64,000 nucleotides of DNA from Streptomyces sp. NBC_00659 (lineage in GTDB: Bacteria; Actinomycetota; Actinomycetes; Streptomycetales; Streptomycetaceae), in the NCBI RefSeq assembly GCF_036226925.1, contig NZ_CP109031.1:496001-560000 (forward strand), in the 5' to 3' direction. Under the pieces are notes generated by a model, which was not told where the DNA came from, did not search any database, and saw nothing but the letters and a program-made list of their open reading frames with translations. Below are positions 28,271 to 35,109 of this stretch, piece by piece. Within the stretch, counting starts at the first letter, position 1. Every line of letters begins with the position of its first letter. Position numbers and translations under genes: made by a program.

Positions 28271-30134
28271 CGGCGAACGCGTCGCGGAAGGCGGTCAGAC
28301 GGGCTTCGGAGAGGGGTACGGCGATCTTGTACAGCGGGCTGTCACGACGGCCGACGCCGACGGCATCCCCCGGCCTCCCGCCGAACCCGGCCTCGCCCGC
28401 ACCGATCTCCTTCACCCGTACCCCGTGCCTCTCCCACACCGGGTTCGCGTCCCGCTCCCCCTCGACCGTCACCCACGGCAGACAGTCGGCCCCTTCGGTG
28501 ACCTTGAGGCCTGTCCGCCGCAGCGTCCTGGCCACGACCGGCTTCACCTCGGCGATCCTGGTGCGCAGCGCGCCGAAGACGTCACCCCGCGCAAGGAGAC
28601 GGAGGGCGACGGCGAGTCCCGCGCCCCCGGCTCCGAGGGGCGGTGCGATCTCGCGTAACCGCTGAGTCAACTCGGGTGCGGCGAAGGCGAATCCGACCCG
28701 GAGCCCGCCGCAGCAGTACCCCTTCGACATGCTGCGCAGCACGATCAGGTTGGGATGCTCGGCGACCGCCGGGACACAGCTCGCGCCGGGCCCGGCGTAG
28801 ACGGCGTACGCCTCGTCGAGGACGACGGTCGTGCCGCACGCGCGGGCGGCCTCGGCGATCTCCGCCAGCCGCTCCCTTCCGAAGAGGTCTCCGGTGATCG
28901 TGGGCCGGTCCAGTACGAGGACCGAGGGGGTGTGGCGGTCGAGGTCGGCGGTCAGGTCCTCGAACCGGGTGGTGATCGTCCCGGCGCCGAGGCGGGCGGC
29001 CCAGCGCGGCAGGTCCGGGTGGCCGCCGGCCAGATGCAGTACGGGTCCGGGCAGGGCCAGCGCCGCGCACGCGTGCAGCAGACCGGTGGCACCCGCCCCG
29101 GCTGTCACCGCGCCGGGTGCGAGGTCCAGCCCGAAGTGCCCGGACAGCACGGGTGCGGCCAGGTCCGCGGAATAGGGGTCGGACAGGGGGTAGGCGCGCG
29201 AGAGTTCGGCGAGGCCGCCGTCGTCGTACGCGCCCCGGAAGGCCGCGTCGACCCACGGTCGTACGAACTCGATCTCGTCCGGCGACCAGCGCAGGTCCAG
29301 CGCGGACGGGCGGGTCTCCTCCCGCGTCCCCTTCCACGTGGTGATCGCCGCCGCAGTGCTCGCGCGGCTCCGGGCGACGAACTGGACGTAGCGCGTCGTC
29401 GGGGCGGGCTCCCGGCCGACGGTGAAGTCCGCGTCGACGCGCTCGACGGTGAAGCCGGCGCGGGTCAGCAGGTCGTGCACCTCGGCCGGCTGGTACATCC
29501 GAACGTCGTCGTGGATGACCACCGGCTCCGCGTCGCCCCGCCGTACCTCGATCTCGCCGGTGCTGCGGCCGGAGGCCACACGGTAGGCACGGCGGAAGTC
29601 GGCGCGCAGGCCCTCGGTCTCGAAGGTGGCTTCCGGCACGTAGTTTCCGGCGATGGCCAGCACGTTGGAGTGGTCGAGGATCAGCAGCCCGTCCGGGACG
29701 AGCACCCGGCGGACTTCCCGGAGCAGCCTCAGTTGCTGGGCGTCACTCCCCCAGCCGAACGACTGGACGCAGACGACGGCGTCGAACTCACCGACAGGCC
29801 ACGGCAGTTCGCGCAGCAGATCGAGCCGCAGCCAGTCGGCCCGGACACCCGCCGCCTTCGCGGCGCCCTGAGCACGCTCCAGCGCCCAGCCCCCGGCGTC
29901 GGCCCCGGTGACGCCGAACTCCCTTGCGGCGAGGGCGACGGCGTGGCGGCCGGTGCCGCAGCCCAGGTCGAGGACGCGGCGGCCGGGGGCCGAGGCGTCG
30001 AGGACGGCGGCAAGGTAGTCGGTCTCGGCCGCCGTGCGTTCGGGCGTGTACTCGTGGTCCGCGACGGCCCAGAAGTCCTCCCCGAAGAAGGTGAGATACC
30101 AGGGAGGACCCTCCTGGCGGCGGGCATCGCTCAT
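28260..30134 (-). CDS. Fusion of a class I methyltransferase and a PLP-dependent aminotransferase
   Basis: The 624-aa protein joins two enzymes. Residues about 1-245 form an SAM-dependent methyltransferase with motif I VLDLGCGTGRHAVALA near 55 and the usual FDAVVCVQSFGWG and LLILDHSN strands. Residues about 260-624 form a class I/II (HisC-like) aminotransferase: TAGAGATGLLHACAALA, VLDEAYAVYAGPG and the PLP lysine in SMSKGYCCGGLRVGF near residue 470. The start at 30134 overlaps the PP-loop stop (ATGA). Both activities could act in sequence on one intermediate, for example amination and then N-methylation of a peptide terminus or side chain. That is inference. Confidence 0.85.
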   Translation of the reverse strand: MSDARRQEGPPWYLTFFGEDFWAVADHEYTPERTAAETDYLAAVLDASAPGRRVLDLGCGTGRHAVALAAREFGVTGADAGGWALERAQGAAKAAGVRADWLRLDLLRELPWPVGEFDAVVCVQSFGWGSDAQQLRLLREVRRVLVPDGLLILDHSNVLAIAGNYVPEATFETEGLRADFRRAYRVASGRSTGEIEVRRGDAEPVVIHDDVRMYQPAEVHDLLTRAGFTVERVDADFTVGREPAPTTRYVQFVARSRASTAAAITTWKGTREETRPSALDLRWSPDEIEFVRPWVDAAFRGAYDDGGLAELSRAYPLSDPYSADLAAPVLSGHFGLDLAPGAVTAGAGATGLLHACAALALPGPVLHLAGGHPDLPRWAARLGAGTITTRFEDLTADLDRHTPSVLVLDRPTITGDLFGRERLAEIAEAARACGTTVVLDEAYAVYAGPGASCVPAVAEHPNLIVLRSMSKGYCCGGLRVGFAFAAPELTQRLREIAPPLGAGGAGLAVALRLLARGDVFGALRTRIAEVKPVVARTLRRTGLKVTEGADCLPWVTVEGERDANPVWERHGVRVKEIGAGEAGFGGRPGDAVGVGRRDSPLYKIAVPLSEARLTAFRDAFADAG

Positions 30135-31351
30135 ACGGCGTCCGCCCGCAACGCCTCCTGCCGGTGCAGGAATCCGCACACGTCGCACAGGCCCGCGGGG
30201 TTGGCCACGCCCTCCTGGAGCACGTACCGTCCCCCGCAGACGCGACAGAGGTCGTCGACCAGGGGCAGCAGTGTGCGCTGGACGTTCTCGAAGGCGTTGA
30301 AGAGGTAGTAGTCGATGCCGGGCCACAGGTCGTAGAGGTGGTCGGCCACGGCGTAGGCGAGGGAGCGTTCGTCGGAGCCGGTGGTGAACCGGCCCGGTGC
30401 CCCCTGCCGGTTGAGGCCGGGGGCGACGAGCTCCAGGTAGAGGGTGAGTTCCTTCTTGGTGATGCGGTACAGCGGGAACACGTAGCGCAGGGAGCCGAGT
30501 TCGCGGACCGGGATGCCGCCCATGCGGTAGCCGGTGGTGAACCAGGTGACCATGCTGGCCACCAGGTCGTCGGCGTTGAAGCCGAACGCGACGACGGGGG
30601 CGCCCCGGCGTTCGGCTTCCTGTTCGAGCATGCGGCGCAGTACCTGGTGGCCGATGACCATGTTCATGTTGCGGTGCTCGCCGGCGACGACCTTGTTCAT
30701 GACGTCCACGAAGGGCTCGCGGAGTTTGAACACCTCGGCCACGTCGTCGGCGGTGACGATGACGTGCTCCACGCCGAGTCCGGAACAGGCGTCCAGAGCG
30801 GTCCGGAAGGTGGCGGGCTCGTCCCAGTCGGGCAGTCCGGTGATGGTCACCGCGGTCATGTCGACCTCGGGCCACCGGCCGCGGGTGCGTTCGAGGAGCT
30901 TGAGGTAGGCGACGCTGTCACGTCCGCCGGACAGCCCGATGACGACCCGGTCCCCCGCCCGCATGGTGGCACCTGCGGCGATGCTCTGGACGAACGTCTC
31001 CTCCACGTACGTCACGAAGGTCTCCGCGGTGAACTGTTCGGTGCGCCGCTCCAGCGTGCCGCCGTGGTCGAAGAGAACGGATTTGGTGTAGACGGGGTCC
31101 GGCGCGGCGTAGACGTGTTCCTTGGGCCGGCGCAGCACGTCGAGGTCGTAGTGGCGCACCTGGCGCACCTCGATGACGTCGTCGGTGCCGACGACGGCCG
31201 TCGCCTCGGGGATCACCTCCCCGTCGCGATGGGCGAGCACGGCGTTCGCCGGGATTCCGTGGAGGCGCAGCACGTCCAGGAGGCGTTGTCCCGGTGTCGC
31301 GTGCAGGGTCTCCGAACCACCGGTCTTGTTGCGGAACACGACCGTGCTCAC
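30131..31351 (-). CDS. Beta-grasp/PP-loop ATPase/zinc-finger fusion, TtcA/Ncs6-like
   Basis: The 406-aa protein has an N-terminal ThiS/MoaD-like beta-grasp domain (about 1-70) without the terminal Gly-Gly of a sulfur carrier. A PP-loop nucleotide-binding domain follows with IGLSGGRDSVAYLKLL near 137 and AFGFNADDLVASM. The C-terminus has two CxxC pairs (CRVCGG and CDVCGF) that could bind zinc or a cluster. PP-loop enzymes of the TtcA/Ncs6 type activate tRNA or metabolites with ATP for thiolation. I start at GTG 31351 because GGGAG lies five bases upstream; ATG at 31363 is an alternative. The stop overlaps the next start (ATGA). Confidence 0.8.
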   Translation of the reverse strand: MSTVVFRNKTGGSETLHATPGQRLLDVLRLHGIPANAVLAHRDGEVIPEATAVVGTDDVIEVRQVRHYDLDVLRRPKEHVYAAPDPVYTKSVLFDHGGTLERRTEQFTAETFVTYVEETFVQSIAAGATMRAGDRVVIGLSGGRDSVAYLKLLERTRGRWPEVDMTAVTITGLPDWDEPATFRTALDACSGLGVEHVIVTADDVAEVFKLREPFVDVMNKVVAGEHRNMNMVIGHQVLRRMLEQEAERRGAPVVAFGFNADDLVASMVTWFTTGYRMGGIPVRELGSLRYVFPLYRITKKELTLYLELVAPGLNRQGAPGRFTTGSDERSLAYAVADHLYDLWPGIDYYLFNAFENVQRTLLPLVDDLCRVCGGRYVLQEGVANPAGLCDVCGFLHRQEALRADAV

Positions 31352-31385
31352 GGGTTCTCCCATCGTGTCGTGAGGTTCCGGGTGA

Positions 31386-32465
31386 TCAGGGCAGGGCGGG
31401 TTCTGGTGCGGGGTTCCAGGCGGCCAGCGGTACGAGCGTCTCGCCGTCGGAGACGGATCCGTGCTCCCAGGCGGCACTGGGGTCGGGGACGGGAAAGTGC
31501 GGGGAGGCGGCCAGCGCGACCACCTCGCCGATGCGCGCGCGGACGACGGGCGTGACGGACAGCAGTCCCCGTGCGTGGAGCTCGTCCGGGGTGAGGACGA
31601 GGGCGTGGTCCCCCAGGGTGTCGCGCAGCGCGGCGGCCACGGTTTCCTCCCGCCCGGAGAGCGGATGGAGCCAGCGGACGCGGCCGGCGCCGCCGCCGGG
31701 CATCCGGCAGTGTGCGGGGGCGTCGAGGCGCGCCCATGCTTCGGCGAGACTCTGGCTGGGGGTCACCTCCACCTGGCCGTGGTCGGCGTGGGCGAGGACG
31801 CTCCAGCCGGCGTCGGCCCAGCGGGCAGCGGCCGTGTCGAGCAGGAGCAGTGCCTCGCGCAGCCGGGTGTCGTAGCCGGACCGGTGGATGTGGTCGTCGA
31901 GGTTCACGTACGCCCAGATCAGGGGCGGGGTGTCGAAGGCGTGCGCGAGGACGGCCTCGACCTCGCGGACGGTCCGTTCGGCCACGCCCACCGGATCGGT
32001 GGTCAGGGGCGCGACGGCGGCCGGTGAGGGCACGATCCGCGCGCCGTGCAGCAACGCGTTCACCCACGGACCGGTCAGCCGCTCCAGTTCCGCACCGATC
32101 GCGAGGGCGGGCCGGCCCGACTCGGCCGCGCGGTCGAAGAGGGTCGGTCCCGGGTGCGGCAGCACGTTTCCGGGCGTGCGGGGCGAGCCGAAGGCGTAGG
32201 TCTCCCCGGTGACGAGGTGGGTGACGCAGTCGGCTCCGGGCGCGCGGTGGACCATGCCGACGGCGCCGTGGACACCGGGATCGGTGCCGGTGACCGCGGT
32301 GAGCCAGGCCGTCGTCGACGTGCTCGGGAAGGTGGAGCGCAGTGGCCGGATGCTCGCGTGGCGGAAGCCGGACTCGGCCACCTCGAGCGACAGGCCGTCG
32401 ACCGCCAGGACACACAGCCCCTTGGCGGCGGCGCGCAGGTCGCGCGCGACGACTTCGGTGACCAC
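31386..32465 (-). CDS. Alkaline-phosphatase-superfamily phosphodiesterase/nucleotide pyrophosphatase-like protein
   Basis: The protein (359 aa from GTG 32465) shows the metal and nucleophile layout of NPP-type phosphodiesterases: LAVDGLSL (Asp), TFPSTSTTAWLTAVTGTDPGVHGAVGM (Thr/Ser nucleophile), YVNLDDHIHRSGYDTR (Asp/His) and LAHADHGQVEV (Asp-His). It has no signal peptide, so it is probably cytoplasmic. The start is uncertain: a CTG at 32519 overlaps the stop of the 57-aa peptide gene (CTGA) and would fit the coupling used elsewhere in this operon, adding 18 residues. It should hydrolyse phosphodiester or phosphomonoester bonds in a nucleotide-like intermediate; that is inference. Confidence 0.75.
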   Translation of the reverse strand: MVTEVVARDLRAAAKGLCVLAVDGLSLEVAESGFRHASIRPLRSTFPSTSTTAWLTAVTGTDPGVHGAVGMVHRAPGADCVTHLVTGETYAFGSPRTPGNVLPHPGPTLFDRAAESGRPALAIGAELERLTGPWVNALLHGARIVPSPAAVAPLTTDPVGVAERTVREVEAVLAHAFDTPPLIWAYVNLDDHIHRSGYDTRLREALLLLDTAAARWADAGWSVLAHADHGQVEVTPSQSLAEAWARLDAPAHCRMPGGGAGRVRWLHPLSGREETVAAALRDTLGDHALVLTPDELHARGLLSVTPVVRARIGEVVALAASPHFPVPDPSAAWEHGSVSDGETLVPLAAWNPAPEPALP

Positions 32466-32515
32466 GCGCAGGTCGGCGGACGCTGTCGACTGTCCGCCGA
32501 CGCGCGACTGGGTGC

Positions 32516-32689
32516 TCAGAAGTTCGGCACGCAGTCGGTGCAGGTGGTGCGGAACTTGACGATGTGCGCGGCCTGCCGGTCCGTGATCATGCGTTCGACC
32601 AGGCGGGGCAGCAGCATCACGGGCGCCGGGGTCGACGTCCGCGTCACCTCGGTGGGGGATTTCGCGGTGGGAAATGGAGCTGTTTGCAT
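32516..32689 (-). CDS. 57-aa peptide, probable precursor peptide of the cluster
   Basis: The small gene starts at 32689 behind AGGAGGAATCC, one of the best ribosome binding sites in the window, and ends with TTCTDCVPNF. The N-terminal two thirds are Pro/Thr-rich and then helical (MLLPRLVERMITDRQAA), as in leader peptides. The last dozen residues contain the only two cysteines, spaced CxxC, plus Asp, Asn and an aromatic end, as in a core peptide. Its promoter region (32690-32907) is unusually AT-rich. It directly precedes the phosphodiesterase, PP-loop and methyltransferase-aminotransferase genes. No homolog is recognised. Confidence 0.72.
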   Translation of the reverse strand: MQTAPFPTAKSPTEVTRTSTPAPVMLLPRLVERMITDRQAAHIVKFRTTCTDCVPNF

Positions 32690-32907
32690 GGATTCCTCCT
32701 GCTGGGAACAGTGCCAGAGAAACGTGCCAAACAACTTGCCAATTTTGCATGCACAGGTCAACACATCGTGGCCACGCATGTCAACGTCGCGCCGCGAATC
32801 AACCCTCAACTCATATGTTGTTTCTTGTATTTGACGGAACGATAAATTCCGTCGACCGCGGTCACCGATTCCCCCTGGTGATCAAGGTGAGCGATCAACG
32901 CGCACCG
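32690..32907 (-). promoter_or_regulatory. AT-rich upstream region of the 57-aa peptide gene
   Basis: This stretch is much richer in A+T than its surroundings. On the minus strand it contains two TTGAC boxes in a row (TTGACA and TTGACC) as possible -35 elements. It also holds a 7-bp inverted repeat GACGGAA-N7-TTCCGTC at 32833-32853, which may terminate the metallophosphoesterase transcript or act as an operator. The exact promoter cannot be fixed by eye. Confidence 0.4.
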
Positions 32908-33720
32908 TCAATTGACGAAGATCAGCTTCTCCGCCTCCACGACGATCTTTTCCGGATCGGGCGCGTTCGACAGGGTGTCCGCGTAGCGGTCCGCGTCCGG
33001 GTCGGCGACGCGGCGGGCGCGCGCGACGGCGTCCTCCACGTCGTAGCGAGTGGTCCTGAGCCGGACATCGGGGCCCAGCAGCGCCCAGTAGGCGGTGCCC
33101 GGGTCACCCGTGTGGTAGGGCAGCCCGACACTGCCCGGGTTCACACTGCGCAGGCCCGCCACGGCGCGGTCGAACTGGAGGTGCGAGTGTCCGGTGACCA
33201 GAACCCGCGCGTCGATGGCCGCGGACAGCTCCGCGAACCGCTCCGGCGGTGTCCCCGGTGTGACCAGCTCGTGGTCACTGCGCGGCGAACCGTGGCAGAA
33301 GTGCACGGGTCCGAGCCCGTCGATCTCGACGACGACCCCGAACGGGAGACGGTCGAGGAAGGCGATGGCCTCGGGCGAGTGCTGTGCGGCGATCCACGCC
33401 TGACGCGGGGTGTCGGCGGTCCGCGCGGCGGTGCCGATCTGTGCGGCGTAGCGGTCGGCGTTGCCGCGCACGCACAGGACGCGTTCGCCCAGCGCGACGA
33501 TCCGTTCGTACGTCTCCTGCGGCTGCGGCCCCCACGTCAGATCGCCGCACAGGACGACGAAGTCGGCCGTGGCGACGTCCGGTTCGGCGAGCACCGCCTC
33601 GAAGGCGGGGATGTTGGCGTGCACATCGGAGAGCACGGCGACCCGGGCGGCCGGCCCGTACCGGCGTGGCGGTCCCTCCCCGTTCGCGGGACCGTGCAGT
33701 TCGACGTCGACGTCGGCCAT
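32908..33720 (-). CDS. Calcineurin-like metallophosphoesterase
   Basis: The 270-aa protein has all the blocks of the MPP superfamily: VLSDVHANIPAF, VVLCGDLTWGP, CVRGNADRYA, HFCHGSPRSD and LVTGHSHLQFD. It is close to the YfcE/MJ0936 type of cytoplasmic phosphodiesterases. The start at 33720 has AGGAGGAA upstream. It lies 55 bp after the NDK-like gene and 219 bp before the 57-aa peptide gene, on the same strand. Confidence 0.87.
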   Translation of the reverse strand: MADVDVELHGPANGEGPPRRYGPAARVAVLSDVHANIPAFEAVLAEPDVATADFVVLCGDLTWGPQPQETYERIVALGERVLCVRGNADRYAAQIGTAARTADTPRQAWIAAQHSPEAIAFLDRLPFGVVVEIDGLGPVHFCHGSPRSDHELVTPGTPPERFAELSAAIDARVLVTGHSHLQFDRAVAGLRSVNPGSVGLPYHTGDPGTAYWALLGPDVRLRTTRYDVEDAVARARRVADPDADRYADTLSNAPDPEKIVVEAEKLIFVN

Positions 33721-33775
33721 GGGTGTCTTCCTCCTGGTGAGTGGGAGCTTCCCCGGTCGGGCGGGACCGGTGTCC

Positions 33776-34762
33776 TCAGCGGTCCGCCGCGGCGGCGGCC
33801 GGGGGTCCGGCGGGGCGGACCGTACGGGGATGGGTGGGGCGCTTGCCGGGAGGCGGCCCGATCAGCGGCCGGCCTTCGGAGGGCAGGCCCTCCACCATCT
33901 CCGCGGCGATCACGATCCGGTCCCACAGCGGAAGCCCGTCCGCGTCCGCGGCGAGCTCCTCCACCCGCGCCAGCAGCGACTGGGGGTCGGCCGGGCGGTC
34001 CGACGTGCCCGAAGGCGCGGGACGGGAGGAAGCACCTGGGGACGCGGGCCGGGCGGACGTGGACACCGGCCGGGTGAGGGTGTGGGCCGGATGGACTGCG
34101 TACAACTCGCGGGCCACGGATGCCGGTTCGGCTGCGCCGCGCGGCGACACCTCGGCGGCCAGCAGGGACAACGCCTCCGCCCGCCGTCCGGGCAGCAGGA
34201 CGCCCACCTCGCGGATCAGGTCGGCCGGATCGTCGGGAGCGTGCACGAAGTTGAGGCACATCAGCTCGCAACCGAGCGCCCCGCGCAGTGAACCTCCGTC
34301 CGCCGAACGGTTCTTGGACGACCCCTTCAGCTCGGCGAGCCGTTCCGCCGCGGTCGTCCCGGTGCGTTCGGGTCCCCGGGTGTCGCGGAGCGCGACGAGG
34401 ACACAGGGTGGTCCGGACTCGAGAATCATGTCCACGGCCCGGATGACCGCCAGCGGAGCCGCGTTGATCTGGTAGCGCCACAGTTCCCGGCACACCCGCG
34501 TGTCGACCCGCACGGTCAGGGCACCGAGGGGCTCGAATCCGTGTCCGGCCAGGAAGGCGAGCGCGGGTCCGACACGGCGGCCGACGACGGCGTCCGGCTT
34601 GAACATCACGAACGTCGACAGGAGCAGTGCCCGGTCGGCCCTGTCCGGTTCCCAGCCGTCCAGCAAAGCCGCCATTTCCCGGAAATAGACGTCGTCGGGA
34701 TAGGTGCGGCGTCTTTCGGGATCATGCGTGAGGGGAGCCCTCAACCACGCGTGGACCGTCAT
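33776..34762 (-). CDS. NDK-like protein (nucleoside-diphosphate-kinase fold) with a Pro-rich tail
   Basis: The 328-aa protein opens with LLLSTFVMFKPDAVVGRRVGPALAFLAGHGFEPLGALTVRVD, matching the NDK N-terminal strand-helix. Later it has GGSLRGALGCELMCLNFVHAPDD, aligned with the NDK segment that carries the phosphorylated histidine (N-x-x-H). An insertion of about 30 residues precedes that segment. About 110 residues of Ala/Pro-rich sequence follow the domain. Canonical NDKs have about 137 aa, so this is a divergent member, perhaps a phosphotransferase acting on another substrate. It starts the leftward gene set and diverges from the 16-aa peptide gene. Confidence 0.7.
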   Translation of the reverse strand: MTVHAWLRAPLTHDPERRRTYPDDVYFREMAALLDGWEPDRADRALLLSTFVMFKPDAVVGRRVGPALAFLAGHGFEPLGALTVRVDTRVCRELWRYQINAAPLAVIRAVDMILESGPPCVLVALRDTRGPERTGTTAAERLAELKGSSKNRSADGGSLRGALGCELMCLNFVHAPDDPADLIREVGVLLPGRRAEALSLLAAEVSPRGAAEPASVARELYAVHPAHTLTRPVSTSARPASPGASSRPAPSGTSDRPADPQSLLARVEELAADADGLPLWDRIVIAAEMVEGLPSEGRPLIGPPPGKRPTHPRTVRPAGPPAAAAADR

Positions 34763-34829
34763 GCTCCTCCGGCATCCCTTCGTCCGCCGGGCTCGATCGA
34801 GCGCCCACGCGGCACGCCAAGTCAGCTGT

Positions 34830-34847
34830 ATGCAAAGCGAGTTGCAT
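34830..34847. promoter_or_regulatory. ATGCAA-N6-TTGCAT inverted repeat between the divergent cluster arms
   Basis: A perfect 6-bp inverted repeat lies between the NDK-like start (34762, minus) and the promoter of the 16-aa peptide gene (plus). The half-sites are identical to those of the PadR-type palindrome at 9201-9218, with two extra bases in the spacer. It is a candidate operator for the locus. Confidence 0.45.
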
Positions 34848-34849
34848 CA

Positions 34850-34879
34850 TTGTCATGCACCATTCGAGGGCAATACGCT
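34850..34879 (+). promoter_or_regulatory. Candidate promoter of the 16-aa peptide gene
   Basis: TTGTCA (34850-34855) and TACGCT (34874-34879) are separated by 18 bp. They place transcription start near 34886, about 34 bases before the ATG at 34920. Confidence 0.45.
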
Positions 34880-34919
34880 GAGGCTACTTTCCATGACCGA
34901 CCACATCAAGGAGGGTCCC

Positions 34920-34970
34920 ATGAGTGTCGCCTTCAAGCAGGTCAAGGTCCGCCCGAAGCCGGGCAAGTAG
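34920..34970 (+). CDS. 16-aa peptide MSVAFKQVKVRPKPGK, possible precursor or leader
   Basis: The frame starts at 34920 behind AAGGAGGG four bases upstream, a near-perfect ribosome binding site, and ends with TAG at 34970. An in-frame ATG at 34893 would add nine residues but has no ribosome binding site and lies almost at the predicted transcription start. The peptide is strongly basic (five Lys, one Arg) and ends in PKPGK. A 10-bp inverted repeat follows, then the nucleotidyltransferase and ABC exporter genes. It could be a tiny precursor peptide or a regulatory leader. I recognise no homolog. Confidence 0.6.
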   Translation: MSVAFKQVKVRPKPGK

Positions 34971-34979
34971 TCAACCGTC

Positions 34980-35038
34980 GAATGCGATCGGGATCCGGAT
35001 CCGGGCCTGTTCGCCCTCCAGCGGTCCTGATCGCATTC
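34980..35038 (+). terminator. Hairpin after the 16-aa peptide gene
   Basis: GAATGCGATC (34980-34989) and GATCGCATTC (35029-35038) are perfectly complementary over 10 bp and enclose 39 bases that contain a repeated GGATCC. It may be a partial terminator that keeps the short peptide transcript abundant relative to the downstream genes. Confidence 0.5.
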
Positions 35039-35109
35039 TTCCTCGGCCACCACGGCGTCCCCCGGACCAGGGGCCCCGTCCACCTTCGCGCACCGGGGCG
35101 GAGCCGGCG

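Noticed and set aside
34893..34970. A 25-aa version of the peptide at 34920
   Set aside because: The ATG at 34893 has no ribosome binding site and lies close to the predicted transcription start, whereas the ATG at 34920 has a near-perfect one.
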